Assembly: GCF_022267315.1 (NCBI RefSeq)
Contig: NZ_JAIKLE010000005.1
Location: forward strand, 186,001 to 250,000
Direction of reading: 5' to 3'
From: Maribellus maritimus
Lineage (GTDB): Bacteria > Bacteroidota > Bacteroidia > Bacteroidales > Prolixibacteraceae
DNA length: 64,000 nucleotides
Positions within the stretch are counted from its first letter, which is position 1; each line of letters opens with the position of its first letter. Below the pieces are notes generated by a model. It was not told the DNA's origin. It made no database searches and saw only the letters and a program-made list of their open reading frames with translations. This document shows, piece by piece, positions 34,886 through 43,885 of this stretch. The position numbers and the translations under genes are program-made.

Positions 34886-36202
34886 TCATTTACCTCTGAA
34901 AAGATGGACAAAGCCGTTTTTTCTTCGGGACTCTCCGTCACGGCCACGACCTTCAACAACATAGTAATACACCCCGGGACTGGCATACCGTCCACCAATT
35001 TTCCCATTCCAAACCGATTCAACATAGGTATTTTCAAATCCACGAATATCGTTTTTGCTCCAATAATGAATACGTTTCCCCCAACGGTTGAAAATCGAAA
35101 TTTTTAGACTTTTCATCGACCAGAACTTCACTATAAATTCATCGTTTGTGCCATCTCCATTAGGTGTAAAAACATTGGGGGCTTCAACAAATGAAGGATC
35201 AACATAGATATAATCTTCCATCATCGTGGTGTCAACGCATGTTAACGTGTCATTTGCAAAGTTTTTTGCAACCAGTTTTACCATGTATGTTCCGGTATTT
35301 TCATACGTATATACGGGATTCTCGTCATATGCTATAAGCAGGATACTGTCAATCTCGCTTTGCCCATTCTCTGCTTCTTCCTTAATTTCATTTAAATCAC
35401 GATAAAAAAACCACTCATAACCAGTTGGGTCTGCATTTTCAGAAGTATTTGTAAATGTTACCTCAAGCGGCGCTTCTCCTGTCATCTCTTTTGTCCAATC
35501 TGCATCTACCTGAAAACTCGCTTTTGCGGCAATAGGTTCATAAGGTACATTGATGTTCGCCTCACATCCAAAACGATCGTAAACACGGAGTGTGTAGTCA
35601 ACATTTGAAGTTGGTGGATCAAACAGTTCAGGATTGAGAACAGTGGAGAGAACAACGTCGCCCTCTTTCCATTGGACCTTCATATCCCTTGAAAGACTAA
35701 CTTCCGCATTCGTAGACAAATCGTGATACCTTATTTCAGAAGAAGTGAAGCTGCCATCTAGCGCAAATGATTCGCAACTCGGATACAAAACCGTTCCTTC
35801 GGCTTGAATCCAGGAATTAAAAACCCATGCTCTGTAAACAGTTGATGTTTCTCCCTGCGAAACGGTTACCCGATAACATCCATCTGTAAGTCCTGTTATT
35901 GAAGATGTGCCGTTTTCCAAACTTTCTGAAAAATAAAAATCAAACGAAGCAGTTTCACTATTGTAAACTTCCCACAAAAATGTTTTAGTTCCCGCAAGTT
36001 CAGTACTTACACTTAACTCCCCTGCCGGCATAACCTCGTTATCAACACAAAAAACAAAAATACTGTCTGTTTCAGAAAATGACGGATAGTCGGTTTCTCC
36101 TCCCCCAGCAGCTCCAGGAGCCCATATTTGAGCCGTTAAAGATTGGACACCAAAAAAGAACAATAAAAAAAACATTACGGTTAAGCGACTTTGTCTCTTC
36201 AT
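34886..36202 (-). CDS. Type IX secretion cargo with PKD domain and gliding-motility C-terminal domain
   Basis: A 438-aa secreted protein. It has a signal peptide (cleavage near LTAQ), unassigned beta-rich N-terminal modules (about 25-220), a PKD-like domain (about 225-335, with GYEWFF, then YTYENTGTYMVKLVAKN), and a C-terminal sorting domain. That domain starts APNVFTPNGDGTNDEF and ends GVYYYVVEGRG...VHLFRGK, the CHU_C / type B sorting signal read by the type IX secretion system. The protein is therefore exported across the outer membrane. Such cargos serve adhesion, motility or surface structure; there is no catalytic motif. Confidence 0.9.
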   Translation of the reverse strand: MKRQSRLTVMFFLLFFFGVQSLTAQIWAPGAAGGGETDYPSFSETDSIFVFCVDNEVMPAGELSVSTELAGTKTFLWEVYNSETASFDFYFSESLENGTSSITGLTDGCYRVTVSQGETSTVYRAWVFNSWIQAEGTVLYPSCESFALDGSFTSSEIRYHDLSTNAEVSLSRDMKVQWKEGDVVLSTVLNPELFDPPTSNVDYTLRVYDRFGCEANINVPYEPIAAKASFQVDADWTKEMTGEAPLEVTFTNTSENADPTGYEWFFYRDLNEIKEEAENGQSEIDSILLIAYDENPVYTYENTGTYMVKLVAKNFANDTLTCVDTTMMEDYIYVDPSFVEAPNVFTPNGDGTNDEFIVKFWSMKSLKISIFNRWGKRIHYWSKNDIRGFENTYVESVWNGKIGGRYASPGVYYYVVEGRGRDGESRRKNGFVHLFRGK

Positions 36203-36359
36203 AAAAACAAAAAACTTTAAGCTACAATATTAACGTATAATTTTTATTTAATTGTCCGACAGTAACGAAAAATCATTTGTTGAAACTACAAATTCCGCAA
36301 ATTTTAATATTGTTGATAAAAGCCAATCATTTTTTTAAAGGAAAACACTGAACATCTTT

Positions 36360-36367
36360 TACTTTTG
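36360..36367 (+). promoter_or_regulatory. Putative -7 element for uvrD
   Basis: TACTTTTG matches TAnnTTTG, 28 bases before the GTG start. No clear -33 is seen. Confidence 0.4.
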
Positions 36368-36395
36368 TTCATTGAATTAGAAAACTGGTTTCATT

Positions 36396-38723
36396 GTGTT
36401 CGAATACTTAAAAGATTTAAATAAAGCGCAGCAAGATGCTGTTTTAAGTTCAGAAGGTCCGGCATTGGTAATTGCAGGTGCAGGTTCAGGAAAAACCCGG
36501 GTACTTACTTACCGGATTGCTCATTTGCTGAAACAGGGAGCTCGTCCGTCAACTATTTTGTCACTGACTTTTACAAACAAAGCAGCGCGCGAAATGAAAG
36601 AACGGATTGCAAAAGTGGTGGGAGAAAATGCTGCACGTTATCTATGGATGGGAACCTTTCACTCTATTTTTGCGCGCATCTTACGCATGGAACATGAGAC
36701 AATTGGCTTTCCTTCGAACTTTACCATCTACGACAGTGCGGACAGCAAAAGTCTGATAAAAACCATCATCAAAAATTTTCAGCTTGATGACAAAGTATAT
36801 AAACCGGGGGTGGTTTCCAGTCGTATTTCCATGGCTAAAAACAACCTGATTACCCCCAATATTTATGCACAACAAACCGAAATCAGGCTGGCCGACAAAA
36901 ATATGAGAATGCCGGCAATTGCCGAAATTTATAAAGAATATGTAAAACGTTGCTTTTTATCCGGAGCAATGGATTTTGATGACCTCCTTTTAAAAACGAA
37001 CCTGCTTTTTCGTGATAAGCCGGAGGTTTTGGAAAAATACCAGAAACGATTCGACTACGTCCTTGTTGATGAGTATCAGGACACCAATTATGCTCAATAT
37101 CTTATTATAAAAAAACTGGCCGCCGCGCACAATAATATTTGCGTAGTTGGCGACGATGCACAAAGTATTTACTCATTCCGTGGTGCCCGAATTGAAAATA
37201 TCCTGAACTTTAAAACCGATTACCCGACGCACAAAATATTTAAACTCGAACAAAATTATCGTTCTACCCAAACTATTGTTAATGCTGCAAACAGTATCAT
37301 CGCAAAAAATAAAAAACAAATTCCAAAAACTGTTTTTTCTGAAAAAAAGGAAGGAAAACCCATTAAAGTTCTTTCGGCTTTAACCGACAATGAAGAAGGC
37401 TTTTTAGTTGCCCAGGAAATAGCAAAAACACAGTTAAACGATCATTATAAAAATTCCGATTATGCTATTCTTTACAGAACAAATGCGCAGTCGAGGATTT
37501 TTGAAGAGGCTCTGCGAAAAAGAAATATTCCATACAAAATTTATGGCGGGTTAAGTTTTTACCAACGGAAAGAGATTAAAGATCTGCTGGCATATTTTAG
37601 GTTAACGATAAACCCGGCTGACAATGAAGCGCTAAAAAGAGTCATCAATTTCCCTGCTCGTGGTATTGGAGGAACAACAGTTGCCAAACTCGAGACAGCA
37701 GCAATAAATAGCGAAACTTCAATCTGGAAAATAATCACCGGCCTTAGCCAAAGTAACCCGGCCAATCTGAATAAAGGGACCACTTCAAAAGTTTTGAACT
37801 TTGCAAAGCTTATTTTGAAATTCACTGAACTGACGCAAAATACAGAAGCGTTTGAGGCAGCAAAAACAATTGCGGAGGAAACCGGAATCTTAAAGGATTT
37901 ATACAACGATAAATCTCCGGAAGGGCTAAGCAGACATGAAAATATTCAGGAACTGCTTAACGGGATTCAGGAATTCAGCATCAGCGCTAAGGAAGAAGGC
38001 AGGCCTGAGAAACTGGAAAATTACCTGGAAGATGTGGCGTTACTTACCGATCAGGATACAGAAAAAGACGAAGAACGGGATAAAGTAACTTTAATGACCG
38101 TTCATTCCGCAAAAGGACTTGAGTTTAAAAATGTTTTTGTAGTTGGGTTGGAAGAAAACCTTTTTCCATCCGGGCAGGCCGACGAAAAAAACAAACCGGA
38201 GGCGCTGGAGGAAGAGCGGCGTCTGTTTTATGTCGCACTTACCCGTGCGGAAGAAAATGTTTGGTTTTCATTTGCCAATCAACGGTATCGCTGGGGAAAA
38301 CTGGATTTTTGCACCGCAAGCCGATTTTTGGAAGAAATGGATGAAAGATATATGGATGGATTTGACTTCAACAAAATGCCAAACCAGCGAAGACAACCGG
38401 AAAATCAATTGCAGCAGGAAACTTCAAGCCCATCTTTCAGAAGACAAACACAACATACTTCATTTAAAAGAAAAGATACGCAGAACATTTTTGACAAAAA
38501 ACTCGTTAATCTGAGAGAAGCTGGTAAAACGCAGTCTAATTTTGAAGGAGATGATCCTTCAAAAATTTTTGCCGGAATGCAGGTTGAACATCAACGATTT
38601 GGAATTGGCAAGGTTTTAAAGGTTGAAGGTGTAGTTCCCAATTTAAAAGCCACTGTTTTTTTTCAGACTGCCGGACATAAACAACTGCTGCTAAAGTTTG
38701 CCAAGCTGAAAATAGTAAATTAA
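36396..38723 (+). CDS. uvrD: UvrD/PcrA-type superfamily 1 DNA helicase
   Basis: A 775-aa 3'-5' helicase with a GTG start (MFEYLKDLNKAQQDAV is the usual family opening). All SF1A motifs are seen: Walker A GAGSGKT (28-34), motif Ia LSLTFTNKAAREMKER, motif II VDEYQDTN near 225, motif III GDDAQSIYSFRGA, motif IV LEQNYRST, motif V VTLMTVHSAKGLEF, motif VI RRLFYVALTRAEE. The C-terminal extension (about 690-775) ends with a tudor-like module (GMQVEHQRFGIGKVLKVEG) that contacts RNA polymerase in PcrA. It acts in nucleotide-excision repair and replication-transcription conflicts. Upstream of the DUF4290-murA pair. Confidence 0.96.
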   Translation: MFEYLKDLNKAQQDAVLSSEGPALVIAGAGSGKTRVLTYRIAHLLKQGARPSTILSLTFTNKAAREMKERIAKVVGENAARYLWMGTFHSIFARILRMEHETIGFPSNFTIYDSADSKSLIKTIIKNFQLDDKVYKPGVVSSRISMAKNNLITPNIYAQQTEIRLADKNMRMPAIAEIYKEYVKRCFLSGAMDFDDLLLKTNLLFRDKPEVLEKYQKRFDYVLVDEYQDTNYAQYLIIKKLAAAHNNICVVGDDAQSIYSFRGARIENILNFKTDYPTHKIFKLEQNYRSTQTIVNAANSIIAKNKKQIPKTVFSEKKEGKPIKVLSALTDNEEGFLVAQEIAKTQLNDHYKNSDYAILYRTNAQSRIFEEALRKRNIPYKIYGGLSFYQRKEIKDLLAYFRLTINPADNEALKRVINFPARGIGGTTVAKLETAAINSETSIWKIITGLSQSNPANLNKGTTSKVLNFAKLILKFTELTQNTEAFEAAKTIAEETGILKDLYNDKSPEGLSRHENIQELLNGIQEFSISAKEEGRPEKLENYLEDVALLTDQDTEKDEERDKVTLMTVHSAKGLEFKNVFVVGLEENLFPSGQADEKNKPEALEEERRLFYVALTRAEENVWFSFANQRYRWGKLDFCTASRFLEEMDERYMDGFDFNKMPNQRRQPENQLQQETSSPSFRRQTQHTSFKRKDTQNIFDKKLVNLREAGKTQSNFEGDDPSKIFAGMQVEHQRFGIGKVLKVEGVVPNLKATVFFQTAGHKQLLLKFAKLKIVN

Positions 38724-38748
38724 ACAGCGTTAAAAAGAAAGAATAAAA

Positions 38749-38778
38749 TTGCGTATTGAAAGGAAATCATTAGTTTTG
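38749..38778 (+). promoter_or_regulatory. Promoter of the DUF4290-murA unit
   Basis: A -33 TTG (38749-38751), a 19-base spacer and a -7 TAGTTTTG (38771-38778) fit the Bacteroidota sigma-ABfr consensus fully. They lie about 70 bases before the DUF4290 gene. Confidence 0.6.
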
Positions 38779-38846
38779 CACAGTCAACCCCGTTAATTTC
38801 ATAAGATTACCTGAAAATAAATTATTTATACCATAAAATTCATTCA

Positions 38847-39437
38847 ATGGATTACAATTCAAAAAGAAAGAAACTTCCTTTACCAGAATATGGAAGAAAC
38901 ATACAAAACATGGTTGATCACGTCTCAACAATTGAAGACAGAGAAACCAGAAACCGTGCTGCAAAAACGGTTATCGACGTTATGGGAAATTTGTATCCTT
39001 ATCTTAGAGACGTTGCTGAATTCAATCATAAATTATGGGATCATCTTGCGATAATGACTGATTTTAAACTTGACATCGATTATCCTTATGAACCGCCTTC
39101 TCCTGATATTTTGACAGAAAAACCCAACAAAGTTCCATATAACCAACACAGTATAAAATACAAACACTATGGTTTGGTTATGGAAAAAATGATACAAAAA
39201 ATTTCCGAGTTTGAGGGTGAAGAAAAAGAAGTACTTACCAAACAACTGGCAAATCACATGAAAAAATCGTTTTTGGTATGGAATAAAGATGCTGTTGAAG
39301 ACGACAAAATTCTTATGGACCTGAAAGAACTTTCGGGAGAAAAGCTGGAGATAAAAGAAGACATGCAACTCTCTGATATAAAATCGTTAATAGGAAAACC
39401 AAAAAAGAAAAAAAATATCGGTAAAAAAAGACATTAA
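38847..39437 (+). CDS. DUF4290 family protein
   Basis: A 196-aa protein of a Bacteroidota-restricted family. The opening MDYNSKRKKLPLPEYGRNIQ and the segment RNRAAKTVIDVMGNLYPYLR followed by FNHKLWDHLAIM are diagnostic. It is helical and ends in a lysine-rich tail (GKPKKKKNIGKKRH). No activity is known. The gene is 11 bases before murA and behind a good promoter, a linkage common in the phylum, so a role connected to cell-wall precursor synthesis is a reasonable inference. Confidence 0.9.
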   Translation: MDYNSKRKKLPLPEYGRNIQNMVDHVSTIEDRETRNRAAKTVIDVMGNLYPYLRDVAEFNHKLWDHLAIMTDFKLDIDYPYEPPSPDILTEKPNKVPYNQHSIKYKHYGLVMEKMIQKISEFEGEEKEVLTKQLANHMKKSFLVWNKDAVEDDKILMDLKELSGEKLEIKEDMQLSDIKSLIGKPKKKKNIGKKRH

Positions 39438-39448
39438 CAACCTGCAGA

Positions 39449-40753
39449 ATGTCAACTTTTCAAATTGAAGGCGGTTACAAGCTTAATGGAACAATAGAAC
39501 CACAGGGGGCAAAAAACGAAGCGCTACAGGTAATTTGTGCCACACTCCTTACAAATCAGGACGTCTATATCGAAAACATCCCGGAAATAAGAGATGTTTT
39601 AAAGCTGATTGAAATCCTCGGGAAATTGGGTGTCCAGACCGAACGAATAGAAAAAGGCAAATACCTTTTTAATGCGTCTGAAATAAATATTGATTTTCTG
39701 AAAACCAAAGAATATGCAGAATTGGCGGCCAGTTTGAGGGGTTCAATTATGATAATCGGCCCTTTGCTTGCACGCTTTGGGAGAGGATTTATTCCTCAAC
39801 CGGGAGGAGACAAAATAGGCCGCAGAAGAGTTGACACACATTTTATCGGCTTTCAAAAGTTGGGTGCAAAATTCGAATTTGATGCTGACAACCACTGGTT
39901 CTCTATTTCTGCAAAAAAAATGAAAGGCACATACATGTTACTCGATGAAGCATCGGTAACAGGGACAGCCAATATTTTAATGGCTGCGGTTTTGGCAGAT
40001 GGAACCACAACAATTTATAATGCCGCATGCGAGCCTTACCTTCAACAATTGTCAAAAATGCTGGTTTCCATGGGAGCAAAAATAACGGGCATTGGATCCA
40101 ACCTGCTTACCATTAAAGGAACAACCGCGTTGAAAGGATGTTCCCATCGCATTTTACCGGACATGATTGAGGTGGGAAGTTTTATTGGATTGGCAGCCAT
40201 GACGGCATCCGATATCACAATTAAAAATGTAGGATTGAAGCATTTGGGAATTATTCCGGCTTCCTTCCGCAGACTTGGAATAAATGTAGAACAGGAAAAG
40301 GATAACCTTGTTGTAAAAAACACCGAACATTACGAGATAGATTCTTATATTGACGGATCAATTATGACTATAGCCGATGCTCCCTGGCCGGGATTAACTC
40401 CCGACCTTTTGAGTGTTTTTCTTGTTGTTGCTACGCAGGCAAAAGGCAGTGTTCTTATCCATCAAAAAATGTTTGAAAGCCGTTTATTTTTTGTCGATAA
40501 ATTGATCGACATGGGAGCTCAGATTATTCTGTGTGACCCCCATCGTGCTACCGTTATTGGCCTGGACAGAAAACACACTCTGCGGGCTACCAACATGACC
40601 TCACCCGACATTCGTGCAGGGATTGCCTTGCTTATTGCAGCTTTGTCTGCAAAAGGGGAAAGTTCCATCCATAACATTGAGCAAATCGACCGGGGATACG
40701 AAAACATTGATGCTCGTCTAAATTCTCTGGGAGCTAAAATCACCAGGCTATAA
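39449..40753 (+). CDS. murA: UDP-N-acetylglucosamine 1-carboxyvinyltransferase (MurA), Asp-type
   Basis: A 434-aa MurA that transfers enolpyruvate from PEP to UDP-GlcNAc, the first committed step of peptidoglycan synthesis. The family opening FQIEGGYKLNGTIEPQGAKN and the Gly-Ser-Leu-Arg-Gly loop are normal. At the active-site loop the usual Cys (PGGCAIG in E. coli, Cys115) is Asp121, read directly from codon GAC at 39809-39811 in PQPGGDKIGRR. Asp at this place is known to keep activity but prevents alkylation by fosfomycin. It follows DUF4290 by 11 bases. Confidence 0.96.
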   Translation: MSTFQIEGGYKLNGTIEPQGAKNEALQVICATLLTNQDVYIENIPEIRDVLKLIEILGKLGVQTERIEKGKYLFNASEINIDFLKTKEYAELAASLRGSIMIIGPLLARFGRGFIPQPGGDKIGRRRVDTHFIGFQKLGAKFEFDADNHWFSISAKKMKGTYMLLDEASVTGTANILMAAVLADGTTTIYNAACEPYLQQLSKMLVSMGAKITGIGSNLLTIKGTTALKGCSHRILPDMIEVGSFIGLAAMTASDITIKNVGLKHLGIIPASFRRLGINVEQEKDNLVVKNTEHYEIDSYIDGSIMTIADAPWPGLTPDLLSVFLVVATQAKGSVLIHQKMFESRLFFVDKLIDMGAQIILCDPHRATVIGLDRKHTLRATNMTSPDIRAGIALLIAALSAKGESSIHNIEQIDRGYENIDARLNSLGAKITRL

Positions 40754-40831
40754 GTATCGAAATATTTATATGTATTCATTATTTATAAACTTTCAAAGTA
40801 TAATTTTCGTTACATATTAAATCGAAATTTA

Positions 40832-40839
40832 TATTTTTG
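40832..40839 (+). promoter_or_regulatory. Putative -7 element for the TlpA-like gene
   Basis: TATTTTTG matches TAnnTTTG, 29 bases before the ATG. A Shine-Dalgarno AAGGAG at 40857-40862 follows and fixes the start at 40869. Confidence 0.5.
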
Positions 40840-40868
40840 AAAAAATTTGAACACAAAAGGAGTTTATT

Positions 40869-41387
40869 ATGAAGAAATTGGTGTTATTCATTTTTGCTGT
40901 TGTTTTGGGAACAGGGATATCTTTGGCACAAGAGCCCAAAATTGGTATTAATATTGGGAATAAAGCACCTGAATTAATAGGAAAATCAGTGGACGGTTCA
41001 ACGATGAAGCTTTCCGACACACAAGGGAAACTTGTTCTTCTCGACTTTTGGGCGGCCTGGTGTGGTCCATGCAGGAGAGAAAACCCGACAGTTGTTAGTG
41101 CCTATCAGAAATTTAAAGATAAAAAATTTGAAAACGGTGACGGATTTACTGTTTTTAGTGTCTCGCTGGACAGAACAGACGCTGCGTGGAAAAAAGCTAT
41201 TGCCGACGACAAATTGGTATGGCCTTATCACATAAGTGATTTGCAATACTGGCAGTCAAAACATGCTGCCGTTTATGGAGTAAGAAGTATTCCAACAAAT
41301 TTTCTGATTAACGAAGACGGTGTTATCGTAGCTCGAAACCTGCGTGGACCAGCTCTGGAATCAGCACTTGAGAAATATGTAAAATAA
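40869..41387 (+). CDS. TlpA-like periplasmic thioredoxin
   Basis: A 172-aa exported thioredoxin-fold protein. The signal peptide (MKKLVLFIFAVVLGTGISLA) is cleaved before QEPK. The active site is WCGPC with Cys65/Cys68, and the cis-Pro segment VRSIPTNFLI is present. An AhpC/TSA-Redoxin type start (GNKAPELIG) places it with TlpA/ResA-like reductants that serve periplasmic disulfide exchange or cytochrome maturation. Strong SD, own promoter and own terminator make it monocistronic. Confidence 0.92.
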   Translation: MKKLVLFIFAVVLGTGISLAQEPKIGINIGNKAPELIGKSVDGSTMKLSDTQGKLVLLDFWAAWCGPCRRENPTVVSAYQKFKDKKFENGDGFTVFSVSLDRTDAAWKKAIADDKLVWPYHISDLQYWQSKHAAVYGVRSIPTNFLINEDGVIVARNLRGPALESALEKYVK

Positions 41388-41434
41388 AAAGACATTTTAA
41401 CACACCTCCATTTTAAAAATATTTCAAATCATTC

Positions 41435-41477
41435 AAATTGGCACTCTTTGATTAAAAGGAGTGTCAATTTGTCTTTT
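41435..41477 (+). terminator. Terminator of the TlpA-like gene
   Basis: A 12-bp stem AAATTGGCACTC/GAGTGTCAATTT (one G-T pair) followed by GTCTTTT. The grpE promoter starts on its last base, so the two signals are packed together. Confidence 0.8.
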
Positions 41478-41484
41478 ATATTTG
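41477..41484 (+). promoter_or_regulatory. Putative -7 element for grpE-dnaJ
   Basis: TATATTTG matches TAnnTTTG and lies 49 bases before the preferred grpE ATG. No CIRCE (TTAGCACTC-N9-GAGTGCTAA) element was seen; the nearby CACTC/GAGTG belongs to the terminator stem. Confidence 0.5.
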
Positions 41485-41532
41485 CATGGCAAATTTTTTG
41501 ATCAAAAAGGTAGCAAATTAAAAATCAGCAAA

Positions 41533-42132
41533 ATGGCAGAAGAAGTCAAAAAAGAACAAGAAATGAATGCTCCGGAAGAGGTGCAGGACAAAAATACAAC
41601 AGAAACGACAGAAGAAGAGAAGAACGAAAAAGAAGAGGCGAAGGAAAATAAAAAGAAGAAATCGAAAAAGGATAAAAAAGATGCTCAAATCGAAGAGTTA
41701 GCTGTTAAACTTGATGAGATTTCAGACAAACACCTGCGCCTTCAGGCTGAGTTTGATAACTTCCGACGTCGTACGATAAAAGAAAAAGCAGACCTGATAA
41801 AGTCTGGAGGAGAATCTGTTTTGGTAAGTATCCTGCCGGTGGTCGATGATTTTGAAAGAGCTCTTGATTCGCTCAAAAATATCGCCGACGACGATGCAGG
41901 CAAGCAGGGAACTTTAATTATATACAACAAGTTTAAAGAATTCCTGAAACAAAATAACGTAAAAGAAATCGAAGCCCATCATCAGGCGTTTGATGTTGAT
42001 TTGCATGAAGCTATCACAAAAATTCCAGCTCCTGAAGAAAAACTTAAAGGGAAAGTAGTTGATGTGGTTCAAAAAGGCTATTTATTGAATGACAAGGTAA
42101 TCCGGTTTGCCAAGGTAGTAATCGGAGAATAA
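41533..42132 (+). CDS. grpE: Nucleotide exchange factor GrpE
   Basis: The start is placed at ATG 41533 (MAEEVKKEQ). The open frame runs back to 41461, but that stretch overlaps the terminator and promoter. The resulting 199-aa protein has the long N-terminal acidic-lysine coiled coil (about 1-70) and the conserved head: [30 protein letters not shown] and the beta domain ending [20 protein letters not shown]. GrpE releases ADP from DnaK. It is 16 bases upstream of dnaJ; dnaK is not in the window. Confidence 0.95.
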   Translation: MAEEVKKEQEMNAPEEVQDKNTTETTEEEKNEKEEAKENKKKKSKKDKKDAQIEELAVKLDEISDKHLRLQAEFDNFRRRTIKEKADLIKSGGESVLVSILPVVDDFERALDSLKNIADDDAGKQGTLIIYNKFKEFLKQNNVKEIEAHHQAFDVDLHEAITKIPAPEEKLKGKVVDVVQKGYLLNDKVIRFAKVVIGE

Positions 42133-42148
42133 AAATTACACAAGAGAA

Positions 42149-43306
42149 ATGGCGAAAAGAGATTATTACGAAGTATTAGAGGTTGGGAAGAATGCTACAC
42201 CGGAAGAAATAAAAAAGGCCTATCGGAAAAAGGCAATTCAGTATCACCCTGATAAGAATCCGGGAAACACCGAAGCGGAAGAAAAATTTAAAGAGGCTGC
42301 CGAGGCCTATGAAGTATTAAGCAATCCGGAAAAAAAACAGCGTTACGACCAGTTCGGCCATGCCGGAATGAGTGGATCTGCCGGAGGTGGATTTGGCGGC
42401 GGATTTTCCGATATCGAAGACATCTTTTCGGCTTTTGGTGATATTTTTGGTGGTCACTTCGGTGGTTTTGGCGGTTTTGGTGGAAGCAGCCGGAGCCGAG
42501 GAGGCAGAAGAGTAAGCCGGGGCTCTGACCTAAGGGTAAAAGTAAAACTTAACCTTAGTGAAGTTGTAAACGGTGTTGATAAAAAAATAAAGGTAAAAAA
42601 ATATATCGCCTGTGAACATTGTAGTGGGACAGGTGCAAAAGATGGCTCATCCTACTCAACCTGCGGAACTTGTCGAGGAACAGGTCAGGTAACCAGAATA
42701 ACCAATACTTTACTTGGCCAGATGCAAACAACTTCCACGTGTCCTACATGTCAGGGTGATGGGAAAATGATTACAGACCAGTGTAACCATTGTGCCGGTG
42801 AAGGAGTGATTCGCGACGAAGAAGTAATCAATATTAAAATTCCGGCCGGAGTTGGTGAAGGTATGCAACTTAATGTTACCGGAAAAGGAAATGCAGGAAG
42901 ACGAGGAGGTATAAATGGAGACCTCCTGGTTGTAATTACAGAAGAAGAACATCCTGATCTGGTCCGTGACGGGAACAATCTTATTTACAACTTATTTGTT
43001 TCATTCCCCGAAATAACACTGGGTACAACGGCTGAAATCCCTACTGTTGAAGGGAAGGTAAAAGTAAAAATTGAGGCCGGCACCCAACCTGAAAAAATAC
43101 TACGGTTAAGGGGCAAAGGAATTCCTGAGGTAAACGGCTACGGGAAAGGAGATCTTCTTGTCCGGGTTCATGTTTGGATCCCTAAAAAATTAAATGCCGA
43201 AGAAAAAAGAATGCTTGAAAAACTTCAAAATTCTCCTGGTTTTCAGGAAGGGCCTTCCTCCTCGGAAAAAACTTTTTTTGAAAAAATGAGGGATATGTTT
43301 GAATAA
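42149..43306 (+). CDS. dnaJ: Chaperone DnaJ
   Basis: A 385-aa type I DnaJ. The J domain (1-70) contains HPD in [11 protein letters not shown] Gly/Phe-rich linker (about 76-115) follows, then four CxxCxGxG zinc repeats ([32 protein letters not shown]) and the two C-terminal substrate-binding barrels. It delivers unfolded proteins to DnaK and stimulates its ATPase. Forms an operon with grpE. All diagnostic residues are intact. Confidence 0.97.
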   Translation: MAKRDYYEVLEVGKNATPEEIKKAYRKKAIQYHPDKNPGNTEAEEKFKEAAEAYEVLSNPEKKQRYDQFGHAGMSGSAGGGFGGGFSDIEDIFSAFGDIFGGHFGGFGGFGGSSRSRGGRRVSRGSDLRVKVKLNLSEVVNGVDKKIKVKKYIACEHCSGTGAKDGSSYSTCGTCRGTGQVTRITNTLLGQMQTTSTCPTCQGDGKMITDQCNHCAGEGVIRDEEVINIKIPAGVGEGMQLNVTGKGNAGRRGGINGDLLVVITEEEHPDLVRDGNNLIYNLFVSFPEITLGTTAEIPTVEGKVKVKIEAGTQPEKILRLRGKGIPEVNGYGKGDLLVRVHVWIPKKLNAEEKRMLEKLQNSPGFQEGPSSSEKTFFEKMRDMFE

Positions 43307-43400
43307 AACACCGCAAAATGAGGTAAATATTTTCAAGATTTTATCCGATTGTTGCTTTAATTCATTATTTTTAAAGTATTAACAATCCAATAAACTACAG

Positions 43401-43766
43401 ATGATGAAAAAGATATTTATCTCGTTTTTTTTTGTGGTAATTACATTTTGTAGCTTTTCACAAAACGATTCAAAACAAATTTTGGGAAAATGGAGTTATT
43501 CCGTTGATGCCGGAGGAACAATATTGACAGGTGTTTTTCATTTTTATGAAAAAGATGGTCAGTTAGCGGGAGAAATATTGTCGGATGACGGGTATACAAT
43601 ACCATTCACAAAACTGGAGCAAAAAGAGGCAAATCAATTTTATTTTGAAGCCAAAACCGATTATGATTTGTATAAAATCACGTTAAATTTTGAAGGGGAA
43701 AAAATTTCAGGATCAGGCTCATCATACGAGGGAGATGCCCCCATTACAGGAAAAAGGAAGGAATAG
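43401..43766 (+). CDS. Small exported protein, hypothetical
   Basis: A 121-aa protein with a signal peptide (MMKKIFISFFFVVITFCSFSQ; the second Met, three bases on, is equally possible). The mature 100 residues look like a small beta-barrel: GKWSYSVDAGGTILTGVFHF, a YFEAKTDYDLYKITL strand and a final ISGSGSSYEGDAPITGKRK. It resembles lipocalin-like or DUF2147-type folds of Bacteroidota. No ligand is known. It stands alone downstream of dnaJ. Confidence 0.65.
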   Translation: MMKKIFISFFFVVITFCSFSQNDSKQILGKWSYSVDAGGTILTGVFHFYEKDGQLAGEILSDDGYTIPFTKLEQKEANQFYFEAKTDYDLYKITLNFEGEKISGSGSSYEGDAPITGKRKE

Positions 43767-43858
43767 TTTAGCTTCTATCATAATATTCAAAACATCTGTA
43801 TCCTTTATTCAAAATCTTTATATTTTTTGCGGGTATATCTGGCGCAACATCATCTGAG

Positions 43859-43872
43859 CACATTTATTTGTG
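43859..43872. promoter_or_regulatory. CACA-N6-TGTG inverted repeat before a Crp/Fnr gene
   Basis: A perfect 4+4 inverted repeat CACATTTATTTGTG with a 6-base spacer, 13 bases before the GTG of the regulator gene. The arm and spacer layout is like a Crp-family operator, so autoregulation is possible. Confidence 0.4.
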
Positions 43873-43885
43873 TTAAAACATTTCT

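Noticed and set aside
41440-41470. CIRCE-like CACTC/GAGTG repeat before grpE
   Set aside because: Arms and spacer do not match CIRCE, and the repeat is the stem of the upstream gene's terminator.
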